This document shows positions 1 through 12,900 of a stretch of DNA of 51,652 nucleotides, piece by piece. This DNA is from Biscogniauxia marginata (Eukaryota > Ascomycota > Sordariomycetes > Xylariales > Xylariaceae). Position numbers and translations under genes: made by a program. The notes below the pieces were generated by a model. It was given only the letters and a program-made list of their open reading frames with translations. It was not told the origin of the DNA and searched no databases. Numbering within the stretch: position 1 is the stretch's first letter; the number at the start of each line of letters is the position of its first letter. The stretch spans positions 1 through 51,652 of the forward strand of contig MU404226.1 of assembly GCA_022695795.1 (NCBI GenBank), given 5' to 3'.

Positions 1-190
1 TTAATTAATTAAAGAAATAATTAACAAGTTTAATTATTTATATTAATTTATTATATTAAAAAAGTCTTTAAAAAGTTTAAATTAATTATAATTAATTAAA
101 TTTAAATAATTTTTTAAGAAAGCTTAGCTAGTTACTAGTTTTTCACTAGTTATTAACTAATTAGTAACTAAATCACAACCTTGCTTATAA
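1..190 (-). repeat. RIP-degraded repeat (family Z), right edge of a copy
   Basis: This AT-rich stretch is the reverse complement, with many transition differences, of about 3655-3850. Both copies share a terminus reading AAGGTTGTGATT and a run of TAACTAGTTACTAG-like words. The copy here points left, so its shared terminus (about 172-183) faces the EDC3 gene. Relatives occur near 8830-8990 and 13190-13290. No coding sequence is visible. The element type is unknown; a DNA transposon or MITE end is one possibility. Confidence 0.6.
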
Positions 191-678
191 GTCTAAATAT
201 ATGGTAATAATTATATTAATATCTTAAAATCAAAAAACCAGTGTAATTACGTAAGGCCACACCATATTTTCAAACTCGAAATCGTAACTATAAACGCTCA
301 GTATTGCCAGCTTAGTTGCTAGTGTCGCTGGAGACTTGCTCCTCGTTAACCATATTAACAGAAACTTAATTATGGCCACACAATTGCCTACAGCGCCTAA
401 TACGGCATGGTTCCATGAATGCTCAAAAAATGCCAAATCGGGTATGTGCGTAAATGCTTTCTATGCGACAGTCAAATTCAACTAACCTAATAGCACCGAA
501 ACTCTCGCGTGTCGTAAAATTCGTGGACGATTATGAAAACCATTATAGAGTCGAGTGTGAACTCACCATTGCTGCTAATGTCCATGTCCCGGGGGGGAGC
601 AACTCGAAGCTAAACCAGAGCTGCCTGGTAGATCGGGAGCTCAACCTGAATTACCTGGAGCTTATTAAAGGTGATCAG
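191..678. other. intergenic, downstream of EDC3
   Basis: Composition returns to roughly balanced here. Open frames in this stretch (for example on the plus strand from 454) overlap the EDC3 3' end and show no recognisable domain. I see no gene. It probably contains the EDC3 3' untranslated region. Confidence 0.4.
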
Positions 679-3025
679 TCAGTCCTCTTGTATACGAGGT
701 TGATACTGGAGCTCCATAACCCATTTATCGTCAAAGTCGATGCTACGGCGTATCTTGGTCGCTGCCTTTCGCCAGACCAAAGCACCGAGGCCAATATCTA
801 CTAGATAGATTTTCCACTCATCGACCATCAAGATATCGCCTTGCTCATCTCCCATTTCTAGAGCTTTCACAAGACCCTGCTTGGGTGCGCCTAGGGCGAC
901 TACGTAACGTGGATGAATGTAGAGCTTGGCTCCGTCAATGACATTGACCTTTCCGGAGGAAGGCTCAACCCCACTTGGGATATCAATCGCTATAACAAAG
1001 GCATCGTTGCGGTTGGCCCACTCCATCAACTCGTACGTGGTAGCTTGATCAGACTTTCGCAACTCTTCGAACGATATGGTGAGCCCCAGGAGAGCGTCAA
1101 TGATGAGCGTGACTGAAGCTTGAGAGGACAATCTCAAGGTGGTATTAGATTGTGTGAGATGTTCGAAGAGGTCTGCCTTCGAGCATATGGCACCGCCAAA
1201 ATTGCGAAACAGCCGGACCTGTTTTCGAATATCTTCAAGTAGTTCTCTTTCACGCTCTATACCCACGACACAGACTAAGACATTGATGCCTCGGTTACGA
1301 AGATGACGAGCGGCTGATATAGCTCGCACACCTGACTTGTTATTACCCGCGAGAACAACGATGGTCGATGTATTAGGTGGTGAAGTGGCAGCTGTGCGGA
1401 GCTTGGTTGCAGGATCATTTAACGCACACATCGCTACCTCTGTTATACCCCGGCCCGCATTCTCGGCCATGAGATCTTCAGTCAAGCCCAGTTCGTTGTG
1501 TGCGACATTCTCGACGACCAACATCTGAAGATGGGTGACTGTTTCGATGCGGCGGTTTGAAGGCACGGCGTACAAACCTTGGAGAGTGTAAGACGAGGTG
1601 GGCTGCTGTGCTAAGTTAATAAGGTGATACTTCGGTTGCGCTGTAGGTTATATAGGCTGCGGAAAGGGTAGGAACGCACACGAGAAAGATATGACTTACC
1701 CCAGAGTTCACGCGACTGGGGCCACCAACACTTGCTGCAGCACTCGCTTTGCGTGACTGTGAGCGCCGGCTTGTTGAGACCCGGGATTCTCCGCGCAGGC
1801 GAGAATTACGGCCGCTGCCTTCTCGGCCGCTCAAGCCTTCGCCTCCGTTGAGGTTGTCATCATCAGCCTCGCTCTTCCAGAAATCGCCGGGGGTCTCGTT
1901 GAACTTTGGCGCAGGTGACGCCATATCTAATACATTTTCACTGTAGTGAAGGTTCTTCCCCCCTAACGTGCCCGGCTTGGGTCGGGGAACTCGATTATGA
2001 GACACAAGTCGTTCAGCCTCATCAATTTGGTCCTGTTCTCGCATCTCATTGAATATGGTTCGCTTATCAAATTTGGCGAGACCGCCTTCAAAATCAAAAT
2101 CCCCAGCTTCCTGGACGTCTGTAACGTCCTCCGAGGCCCAACCGTTGTCAGCATTTGGATCCGCTCTGGTTTTTTGACTTTTCTTGAGCGATGCAAAAGG
2201 CTGGAAGGACTTGGTAGATTGTAGGATAGGGGTCTGCCTCCACCCCTTGCCCTGGTTAGTCGGTCGGGTACTCGGTTTGGGCGAGCCGTCATCGCCGCCA
2301 TGCTTGACGCCACGAAGTCTCTTGCCACGCTTTCCTCTCTTGCGCTCGTTTTGTCCGCGACTAGATCGTTTAGTCGGGGTCAGATCTAGAAGTTCATCCT
2401 CTGTGGTGTCGGCTTTTGCAGGGTTCGTTGGGGAGAGGCTAAGTTGCGTCATGGGAGCAATTAGGGCAGCAGAAGAGGCGGTAACAGTAGTGGTAGCGGT
2501 AGCAGTGGTGTCAGACTCGTCGGGCGAGGAATAAGTCAATCGGTCGGCAGGATTGGTAATGACTGCAGGATCTCGCTTTTCGCCTGTATTCGACTGCGGA
2601 TAGTACTTGACGTCTCCATGAGAAGGCGGCTCGGGTTTCCGACTCATGCTCACTATGGCAGGGTCCTGGAATGGGGGCTTGGAAGAGGTCTGCTGAGAAG
2701 GAGTCGTGACATGTTCAACAGCAGGAGTGATGATGGGAGTAAAGCTAAATACGGCGGTCTGGAGGGGGATGATATCTTTGACGTTTGCAGCGCTGATGTT
2801 GAGGTGCTCAAATATCTGATTCGTACTCGTAACAATAGCTGGAAGCAAGTAAATGGTTGTCCTGCCTCTGTATCTTATTTCCATGGCCAACTCACCTTTG
2901 TCTAGGGTCAAGAACTGTTCAGGGACAAGATTCCTCAAAATGCCATGGATGCGCTCCCCCTCAGGTTCCCTGAGAAGCACCATATATGGGCCGCCCAGCC
3001 ATTGCTCTAGAGGAGAGCTTGCCAT
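679..3025 (-). CDS. EDC3: Enhancer of mRNA-decapping protein 3 (EDC3)
   Basis: This encodes a cytoplasmic P-body scaffold that binds Dcp2 and the Dhh1/DDX6 helicase and stimulates mRNA decapping. The model is complement(679..1605, 1700..2838, 2896..3025), about 731 aa. Intron 1 (2839-2895, 57 nt) runs GTGAGT to CAG; intron 2 (about 1606-1699) runs GTAAGT to CAG. An adjacent CAG makes the intron 2 acceptor uncertain by one codon. Seen in order: an N-terminal LSm-like domain (about 1-75), a long Ser/Thr/Lys-rich disordered linker, an FDF domain (about 293-350, containing FDFEGGLAKFDK) and a C-terminal YjeF_N Rossmann domain (about 430-731, containing LTEDLMAENAGRGITEVA). Length and domain order fit filamentous-fungal EDC3, which is longer than the yeast protein. 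The start ATG opens the LSm domain directly. The gene sits between inverted copies of a RIPped repeat but looks intact. Confidence 0.92.
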
Positions 3026-3400
3026 GATCCCTAGTAAGTCTCGTCCGTGGCAATGGTACGTCTTTTATGTTGCTCGTGATGGTTAATTTCGGTGGCTTGG
3101 ATGAGGCGCGCTTTGACGGAGGAAAATCGGACGGAGGGGAGGAAGCTTTACTAGATGGCCGCAGTGTTTAGCGAGGGGAACTTATCGCTACATGTATCTC
3201 ATGAGTGCACAATACAAAGTAGCGATATATGTGGGTTTAGGAGATCGAGGGGCATTGAGCAAATGCCAAAGATCGAGGTTGTCTCCATCCACTCCGGAAT
3301 GCAGAAGATGTTCAAAGAAAGAAAGAAAAGGATACTTGTGATCGTATAATGTACCAAACCTAGGTAACCAGCCTCCTACATTGCATATGCAGTGGGGTTT
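3026..3400. other. EDC3 upstream region
   Basis: Balanced-composition sequence holding the presumed EDC3 promoter and 5' leader. A 64-codon plus-strand frame at 3155-3349 has no recognisable domain and is probably chance. RIP-like composition begins near 3400. Confidence 0.4.
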
Positions 3401-3655
3401 AGTAAGTGTCCGAACAACCTAAAATTTTTAATTTTAAAATTATTTTACCGAAGCGCGGCACCCCGGTTTTACAAAAGGGTGTGTTTTCACTACTAACTAA
3501 CAATAAAAGGAATGGGTTTTAAAAGTGGTTAATTAAATGAAAAGCTAGTAAAACATAAACGTGGAAAAAACTAGTATAAAGAATTATAATATTTTTAAAT
3601 AAGTTGTGAGAAGGCACGGGTCATAATAAAGAATTTAACTTTAACTTAAATTTCG
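3400..3655. repeat. RIP-degraded repeat (family B)
   Basis: About 3478-3565 resembles 20254-20340. Both have a TTTTCACT word, then CTAAC/CTAAA, a GGTTTTAA...GTGGTTAATTA core and an AAACGTAAACG-like end. A short GC-rich remnant lies at 3450-3470 (GCGCGGCACCCCGG). No ORF is evident. Confidence 0.45.
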
Positions 3656-3839
3656 TTATAACCAAGGTTATAATTTAGTTACTAATTAGTTATTAACGGC
3701 TTTAATTAAAACTAGATTAGTTAGTTAATAATTAATAAAAAACTAGTGATTAATTAAGCTTTTTAAAAACTTTTTAAATATAATAAATTAATATAAATAG
3801 TTATTTAATTTATTATTAAATATTTATATAAAGAGCTAT

Positions 3840-4790
3840 TTAAATAATTAACTTAATATATTATATAAGCGAATAAACGAAACAAGCTCGCAAACGAAAT
3901 TTCATAGTTATTACACTTTTAATTATTAAAAATCATTTACGCCACATCGAAATTAATTAATAATTATTATTATTTAAATTATCTTATTTAGCTTTATACT
4001 TTAAAAACCAAATATCTTTTTTATATTAAGTATTCGGTTTTTTAAAACGTAATTTATATTATTTAGCTAAAAATTAATATGCTTATTATTATTTTTAAAA
4101 CGTATAAAACTATATTTATATATTTAATTTAATAACCGAAAATATTATTTAAAACTCGAATTAATCGTGTTATTACTTATAAATAATGTTATTTAAATAT
4201 TAATTTTTATTAATTATTAAAATTTTATAAAATTTTTAATATTATATTATAACGACGATTTAAAAATATATTTACGTGATTAATCGTTATATTAAATTTC
4301 CGAAAACTTATATTTTATAAAAAAGCTATAATCGTTTAACGTATTATTAATTTAAATAATTAATTATTTCTTTTTCGTTTTTATTACGTTATTAAAATAA
4401 TAAATATTTTATTACGCGACTGCGACGCGAGACGCGTTAAATAAAATTAAGCTTTTAATTTTATATAGCGATAAAAAACTTTTTAAACACGTTTAAATAA
4501 ACGAATCGATTATTAAAAAGCTTTTTATAAAAACCTAAATATATACCGAAAATAATATAAATTAATATATAATATAATTACGAAATATAATATTTAAATA
4601 TATATATATATATATATAATTTTAACGAAATAAAATTTATAATAAAATAATCGAGAATAAATTATAATTATTTAAGTTATAAACATTATTAATTATTTTT
4701 TATTATTATATATTATTTTAATTAAGAAAAAACATTTCGTTTCGTAATATTATAGTTATAATGTTAGTATTTAGCTTCTTTACACTAAAA
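3840..4790 (+). repeat. Repeat family X, plus-strand copy
   Basis: This copy pairs as an inverted repeat with 14160-15115 over about 950 bp. Shared landmarks in the same order are AAACAAGCTCGC near the outer edge, an AT hairpin region (about 4000-4040), a segment near 4250-4330 with TTATTACG words, a GACGCGTTAAATAAAA segment and an (AT)n run followed by TTTTAACGA. Partial same-strand copies lie at 13320-13535, 30110-30280 and 30500-30935. Confidence 0.65.
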
Positions 4791-7700
4791 ACTAAGCAAT
4801 TTAATTAATTAGTCGCTTAGGATTAAGGGGCGCCCCGCTTGTTTTGGAGTCCCCCTTACCTTTTTTGGAGTGCACGTTTATGCGCGGCGGTTAGGGCCGT
4901 TTCGGGCCGCTTACGCGAATACGGTATTATTTTTTATTAATTACGCGGGTACGAATTATAGTTTTATTTGTAACACAAATAATATTTACGCGGTTCGATT
5001 TTATTTTTATTTTAATAAAGTTATTTAATTTTATAGCAATATATTATACTTTTTTTTAAGAATTATTAATTTCCGAATATAATATATTATTTTTATTTTA
5101 TTCGTTTAATTTTATTTATTTATTTATTAATTATTATTATATATATTATTTATATAATAAATTCGTATAAATTTTTATTATATATTTATTTTATTTTATT
5201 TAATTTTTTAAAATATAATTAATAATTAATTGTTTTTTATATTAATATTTATTACATTTTCGGATATTATTAATTTTTAAGTTTATCGGGTTTATACGTA
5301 TATATATTTAATAATTACTGTTTTTATATATAATTTAATTATTATTATTATTGTTTTTATTTATATTAATAAGTAATATATCTCATTTTATATTTAATTT
5401 AACATCGTTTATTTTATTTTCGTTTTTATTTATATCGTTTTTGTTTTTTCTTTTTATTAAAATAATAAGGTTTTTTTTATATTTATTATATTATTATAAT
5501 CTCTTTTATTTTATTTATATTTTTATTTTTATTTAACTTAATTTAATATATAGATTATTAAGTTTAAAACGACGCGTTTTATTAAAAAGGAAAATAATAT
5601 ATTATATTAGTTTTAACTTTTAATTATATTAACTCGAAATTATATATATTATTTTATTAATTTAAAAAAAGATTTTAATATTTTTATTTTTATTAACTTA
5701 TTTAAATATAATATTATTATTGTATTTAATAACTTTAATTTAACTTATTAAATCGAGATAACTTCATTTGAAATTATTATTTTTTATTATTTTTATTATT
5801 TTTATTATTATTAATATAATTAATATTTAAAAGTAATAATACTTTATAAGTTTAATTAGGAACGACGGCGTTATTTCCGGTTTAATAATATTAAACGAAA
5901 TTTTATTAAATATTATAAAAACGATAAAATAAAAATAATTAAAAATAACGATATAAGATTTTTATTATTTAAAATTAATTTTTTATAAGTATTTATCGTA
6001 ATAATAATAAGGCTTTTTTTCGTGATTTAAATATCGCGATAAAACTTTATATATTAAGGTTTTATAATATACGTATTTTAATTTAATAAAATACTATATT
6101 ATATACTTATCCGGTTTTTAGTATTTTAAAAATTAATAATCGCCGTGTTATTAAAGTGACGAATGCGCGGTTTATAAATACGGGTTTTAATAGAATTAAT
6201 AATACGGCGTTAAGAATTAAATTATTTATTATTATGGCGGGGTTTTTTCCTTTTTCGGAAAATAATTCTTAGTTTTATTATTTTCGGTTTATAAAAAAAA
6301 TTATTTTAATATTATTTTAAATTAATATTATTATTTTCGTGTTAAATTATAATTATAGTTTTTTTCCTTTTTTTATTTAATTATTTATTAATTACGTTAT
6401 AAAGGCTTATAATAACGAAACAAATAAACTTTATTACATTAAAAAAATATAAAATATAATTTTTATATTATAATAATAATATATATTTCTTTTTTTATTA
6501 TTAAAAAATTTATTTATAAAAATATAAATAATATTATAACTAAAATAAAAAAAATACCGATATTAAACTTAATTTATTAAAACGAAAATTAAATAAGGAA
6601 ATTTCGAATAATAAAAATAAAAATGTAAAAACTAAATATAAACGTATAATTATTTTTACTTTTCGTTTAAATATATAATTTTTATTTAAGGTTTTAAAGA
6701 TTATTAGTAAATTTATTAATAAAAATCCTAATATTACTTTTTTTACTTTAAAAGTTCAAGATTTATTTATTTTAATATATTAAGTTTAAAAAAATACTTT
6801 TTTCGTAAATAAAATTAATATTAAAATATAACCTCTTTTTTATAATATTTTTTAATAAATAAAATTATTAAATATTTTAAAACTATTATTTATTTAAAAC
6901 ACGCGGTTTTTTTATTTGATAAAAAAAGAAAATTTAATTAAAAATATAAATATATAATAAAGCTTAATTTATAAAACTTATAAAGTATAAGTTAATACTT
7001 AATTAATTTATTTTTTGTGATTTAAGCGCTTTCGAAAAAAGGGGTATTATTTATGAAAATGTTAAAGAGATTTATAATGTTTAATTTACATATAAAGAGT
7101 AAAAGGGGAGGTTTTTCTTAAGGTATAAGAAAGGGGTTTTTAAAACCCTTTAAAACGTTTATTAGGTTTACGAGTTTTTATAACTTGTGTATAATTACCC
7201 CTCGCCGACGGGTAAAATTTTTAATTTTATAAAATAAAATAAAAATTATTTACTCGGTTTATTAAAAAAATTTTTTTTTAAAGTTTTTTTATAAGTTTTA
7301 AATTTTATTAAGATTTAATAAAATATATTTTTAATTTATATATAAACTTATTATTATAAAATATAAAATTAAATTTTATAAAGTATATTTTTTGAATTTT
7401 TTAAAGAATTCCTTTTTTGTTTAAAAAGTAAAAACCTTAGTTTAAAAGTTTATTTTAACTTTTTTTAGTATTTATATATTTATATTATATTTTTATCGAT
7501 ATATATAAACCTTTTTTTATATAAATATTTTTAAGTAATAATTTTATTTTTAATAAAATTAATATTAAAAAAAAACGTTTAATATCGAAATAATAAGTAT
7601 TACGAATTTGCTTTTTTATAAATTATTTATTAAGTACGTAATAATAAAATATATTTTAAGTATATTAAAAAAATTTTCATATTAAATTTAAATCGACTTA

Positions 7701-7984
7701 ATTTAAAAAGGTTTTAAAGTCGATTTTTAAAAATCGATTTTATTAAGTTTTAATAAAGGCTTTATAAAAAGTCGTTTTTATTATTAATATAACTATATTT
7801 TTTATAAAACGATTACGTATAAATAAGGATAAAATGGGAAATATATTTACATAGTAGCGAGAGTTATTTAAACTTAAAATTAAGCTCGAAAAACGTTTAT
7901 TAAAAAGTTTTTATTCGTGTATTTAATTAAATATGTTATTAAGATTAAAAAATGTATTAATATTTTTAGTTTTTATATCGAGTA

Positions 7985-8060
7985 TTACAAAGTTTATTAA
8001 TAAGCCCGGCGAACCGTCACGAGAAAGGGGGTTTAAATCCCCGCGACGATCCTCTTTTTC
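7985..8060 (+). other. tRNA-like remnant: B box and Pol III terminator
   Basis: A GC-richer stretch in the AT block contains GGGGGTTTAAATCCCC, which folds as a T-arm. Its GGTTTAAATCC matches the Pol III B box GGTTCRANTCC after one C-to-T change. A T5 tract follows about 15 nt later. No convincing acceptor 5' strand or D-arm is visible upstream, so this is not an intact tRNA. It may be a tRNA-derived SINE or a RIPped tRNA pseudogene. Confidence 0.35.
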
Positions 8061-8229
8061 GCTTTTTAATTTAAAAAGTTAAATTAAGCTTATTTATATT
8101 AAAAATATGTATAGTTAATTAATAATAAAGTATATTATTAAATAATATAATTATTAAAATAATAGTTAATAATATTTTAGTATTTATTAAGTATTCGTTA
8201 TAAAATTTATTTTTTCTTTATATTTTTTT

Positions 8230-8570
8230 AACATTATAATAAATACTTTTAATAATATGATAATTTATTATTATTAAAAAGTAAAATTACGATATTAAAT
8301 AATAATTAAATTACAAATAAGTTTGATATAAACTTTATAAAATACTTTTATAAATACATGAAAAAAAAGACGAAAAGAATTACACGCTTTTTAATTCTAA
8401 ATAATTACGAAAGTTATTATTTTATTAATTTCGAAAATTATTATTATAAAAAAATATCGTTATATACTTAGTTATTCGTCATATAAGTTTTAACCTCTCG
8501 ACCTCGTATGCTTTAATATTTTAAAGTAAATATATAATAATTATTTATAAGGTTTAATAAATCGTTATTA
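8230..8570 (+). repeat. Repeat family X, internal fragment
   Basis: Matches the reverse complement of about 13850-14160. Shared words include TTATTATTATTAAAAAGTAA, AATAATAATTAAATTA and CGAAAGTTATTATTTTATTAA. A more heavily mutated copy is at 38120-38345. It extends family X beyond the segment seen at 3840-4790. Confidence 0.5.
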
Positions 8571-8824
8571 TATTTATATTATAAAGAAAAACTTTTTAAT
8601 TAGTTTTATAAAAGCTTTCGTTATTATAATAATTATTTTAAATATATAAATTAGATTTCGCGTAATTAAATTAGGTTTTTTTTAATTTAAAAAAAGTTAT
8701 TATTATATTACTTTTTACATAAAAAGCGCGTATATCTTTTCTTAATCTCGATATAAATTAAGTATTTTAAAAAATTAAAACATTTATAATAACTCGCGAG
8801 GTAATATTAAATTTTACTATAATA

Positions 8825-8990
8825 TTACGAGTAAGGTTGTGATTAAGTTATTTATTAGTAACTTAAGTTAGTAACTTGCCAAGACTAGTTTTTTAAACCT
8901 TTAATTAAAACTAGTGTAAGTTAGTTATTAACTTGACTTAAACTAGTCTTAGTTAATTAAAGGCTTGATTTAAATTAACTTTGTAGGGAA
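8825..8990 (+). repeat. Repeat family Z copy
   Basis: It begins AAGGTTGTGATTAAGTTA, like the family Z copies at 3660 and 13193, and carries internal ACTAGT inverted words (AAGACTAGTTTT ... AAACTAGTCTTAG) that could form a stem. No ORF. Confidence 0.45.
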
Positions 8991-9739
8991 AACACGTGTG
9001 GCTTAGCAAATTTAGCCTTAGTTTAGATTTCGCCGTGACCTAGTTAAGTAATTAACCATTTTTCTTATAACCTCTTTTCTTTTCTTTGGTTTTCGGAGTT
9101 AAACAAAGTAATAAAAGTTATAATCTTCGTTTTTCGTCTTTATCGGTTTCTTATTACGGTTTTTTAATAAAAAACTACAAATAAGGAAATTCCTAAAATT
9201 TGTTATTATTACTTAATAATTAAACATTACGAATTAATATAATTAATCTTTATTATTAAAAAATTTTATTATAATTTAAAATTAAAAATCGAATTTATCG
9301 TCGTTATATGTCTTTATTTTATTAAATTTAAAATTGTTAAATATTAATATCGACATATTAAAGTTATTTATAAATTTAATAATAAAACTATTAATAAAAC
9401 TATTAAATAATTATTATAAATTAAGCGGGATTTATATAGTAATATCTCGAATCCTTTTTATTTTTAAATTAATATCCCGAACTTTATTTATTAACAAAAT
9501 ATCTTTATTACTGCAAACCAATTAAATGACTTATTACACCTTAAATAAAATAAAATAAAAATACTTTTTAAAGAATTACTAATAAATTTAATTATTAACT
9601 CGAATATAATGTCAAAAAAATATAATTAAAATTAATTTTATATTTATAACTCGATCGACTAGTATTAATTAATTATAACTTAACTAATATTAGTCGTTCT
9701 TATTATTTAATCGATATATTAAATATAAACCCCTTCTTT

Positions 9740-9900
9740 AAAGAACTCTTAAAAAAGGACTTATAAAAATACATTGATAATATATTAATTTTTAAGAATT
9801 AATAAAAAGAGTTTAATAAAAATTAAAAAGACATTTAACTTTAGTTAATTTTTAAAACTAGTTTAAAAGGAAATACTTAAACTTAATATTATAGGTTTCT
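9740..9900 (+). mobile_element. Possible reverse-transcriptase relic
   Basis: In frame from about 9760 the translation reads KYIDNILIF followed by stop-riddled codons, similar to the Y-x-DD-ILIF catalytic box of retroelement reverse transcriptases with the second Asp turned to Asn, as RIP (G to A) would do. The rest of the element is too decayed to class with confidence, and no LTR pair was found around it. Confidence 0.3.
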
Positions 9901-12900
9901 TTTTAATGTTTAAAAAGATTAAATTAAGCTTTAAATAAACTAAAAAAGAAATTTCCTTTATAAATTTATAAATTTAATATCGATTTAATTTCAAAAATTA
10001 ATAACTTCGAGCGTTATAAAAATAAAAATATTATAAACTATTTTATTAAGCTTTAAATAATTAATTAAATAAGTTACGAAAGCGGCTTTATAAATATATA
10101 TATAAACTTAAAAACGAAAAAATAAACGTTTTTAAAATCGAGTTATAAATCGGCTAATAACTAGAGAATTCCTTAATAAATTAAGGGAATTTTTAAAAAT
10201 ATATACTTCTTAAAATGTTATTAAAATTATTTTAATATGTACCGTTTGTTTAAAACGAAAAAAACAAATTCTTTAATCGAATTAAAAAATTTAAAAAAGT
10301 AACTCTTATTATAACGAACGAAAATGTTATCTAAAAGTTAAAACTTACGTTAAAAAGTTCCATAAAAAAGCATTTTTATTATAATTAGCCTTAAAACCGG
10401 GAATAAACCCTTTTTACTTTTTTAATAAGAAATACTTACATTTTATAAATACGTATACTTAGCCGGGAACATTAAGGTATTAAAAGTAAAAAACTTCGAA
10501 ATAAAAATATTAAAATTTAAATTAAAGTTATTAAAATTAATAATATTAAACTCCTCCCTTTTGTTATTAACCTTAGAGTCGCCTACTTAATTATAATTAA
10601 AAAGCCCTTTTTAACGAATTTATAAGCGAATTTACTAAACCGAATTATAAAATTAATTATAAAATTAAAACTAAAAACAAAACTTAACTAATTAACTAAT
10701 AAATATAAATTAAGTTTTAATTAAAAGTACTTTAAAACTAATTAATATATTAAGATTTTATTTTTTTAAAAAGCTAAATAAAAAATTATTATTATTTTTC
10801 GCTATTTTTACGGTAACGAAAAAATAATAACGAGATAAAACAGGTTTAACTAATAAAATATTTAAAGTAAAATACTTTAATAACGACATTTTAAAACCAA
10901 CTAATTAAAAAGGTTTAATAAAAACCCCTATAAAATCTAGTTATTTTAAAAAAAGAAAATTAAAAAGTAAAACGCCAAAAAACGACTTAAACCTTTAAAA
11001 CGTTTAAAAATCCTAATTCTAAAGCTATTATACTTAAAAACCGTTAAAGTCGAGAAAATTAAAAAAAAAAAAAAAACCTCGAAACGACAAATGAGATCAC
11101 GACGACCTGCTTTTTTATATTCTCGCTATATAATAAATTAAAAAAAGAAAACACTAATTATAACTCGTAACGAATTAAAAAATCGTTTTAAAGATATTAA
11201 AATAAAATTAAAAGAACTATAAAGAATTCGAGGAAATATAAAAGTAATATAATACTTATTTAAGCCTTTAAAATAATATAAATTAAAGAATTAACATTAA
11301 AAAGATTTTACGAGTTACTTTGTTTTCGTTTATTATATAAAATTAATTATTAAATAAATCACTAACTTTAAAGGTATAATTATTAAAAAAATAAAATTAA
11401 TAACTAAAAAAGCCGATAAAAACTATATTTAATTATAACGAATAAAATTTTAATTATTATATAAATAACTTAAGTAATAACGAAAACGGCGATAATAAAT
11501 TTTTAAAATAAAGTAGAATTTAATAATAAAAAAACTCGATTAAAATACATTTTTAAAGAAATTAATAATAAATCTTTATTAAAACTAATTAACTTAAAAT
11601 ATACTTAATAAAACAATTTAAAAATGATTTAGTTATATTAATAAAAATTATAAATTAAAAATAACAAATAATAATTCGGTTTTAATTTTTTATTATATAA
11701 TATTCTTATTTGTTATAAAAGGAATTTTAAGCGTTATACGCGTTTTCGTTATTAGTTTAAATAAGTTTTATAGTATCTTATTAAGAAAAAAATAGTTACG
11801 ACGAAATCGAGTAATAATTAATTATTAAGTTAAAAAGTTAACTTTACGCGGAATTAGTAATATAAAATTTAAATTAATTATACGAAATATATCACTTTTA
11901 AAACTAATTATAATTAAAAAAAAACACGAGATATATATATATTATTATATATTAAAAAATTTATTAAATTAAAAAAATTCGACGAAAAATAAAAATCGAA
12001 TAAACTTAATTTTAACGATATAATAAATAAAATTTTAAATATCGCTTAATTAGTTATTATAATATCGAGTAAATATTTAAACGTAAAAAACTTAACGGGA
12101 ATTTACCTTTAAAATAAACTCTTAAAAATGATAAATTTTCAAAATAAAAAAATATTATTACTTAAAAAATAAAAGTTATTTTACGGGGGGAAAAAACTAT
12201 TCGTTTTAATATTAATATATTAATTATTTTAAAATTATTCTAAAAAATTATTTTATACCTTTTAAAATCTAATATTAAAAAAAGAAAATAATAAATATAA
12301 ATAATAAATGTTATATATTTCATATTAATTAAACGAAGCTTATTAACTATAGATTTATAAATTATATTAAATAAAAAAACAAAATCGAGTTAAAAAAGAA
12401 GAAATTACTATTTATGTTAACATTTAATACTTTAAAACATAATAAATTGTTTAAAAATAACCTAACTTATTATAATGAAAAAGATATTAAAAAATTTCGA
12501 AAAAAATAAATAAAGAGTTTTATTATAATTATAATTATTTAACAAATATAATAATTTAAATTTTAAAATATTAAGAATTTACTTTAATTAAAAACTATAT
12601 ATACTTATTTTAAAATTAATTAATAAGAGATATATACATTTTTAAGTTAAAAAACCCTTAAAAAACTAAAAATTGTTTAGCGACTTTAATAAAAAGTATT
12701 AAATAAGGTAATATAATATGTAATTAATTAATAATTTAAAAAGATAAAAATCGTTGTCGGCGAGGCGATAAAATTTAAAAAAAAACAAATAAAAACTAAA
12801 TAGCTATATTACACCTAAAAAAATACCTTTATATAAACCCTTAATAATATTATATTAATAAATATAGTTAAATATATTATTATTATTAAAAAAGAGTTAT

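Noticed and set aside
454..804. Plus-strand ORF of 116 codons
   Set aside because: Its 3' half lies antisense to the EDC3 YjeF_N coding sequence and it has no domain of its own.
1963..2534. Several ORFs on both strands inside EDC3
   Set aside because: They are out-of-frame shadows of the EDC3 linker and FDF domain.
5351..5536. 61-codon ORF rich in Phe/Ile/Leu
   Set aside because: Low-complexity translation of RIPped AT-rich DNA.
9334..9525. 63-codon ORF in AT block
   Set aside because: Low-complexity Ile/Leu/Asn composition with no start context or domain; at most part of a dead transposon.
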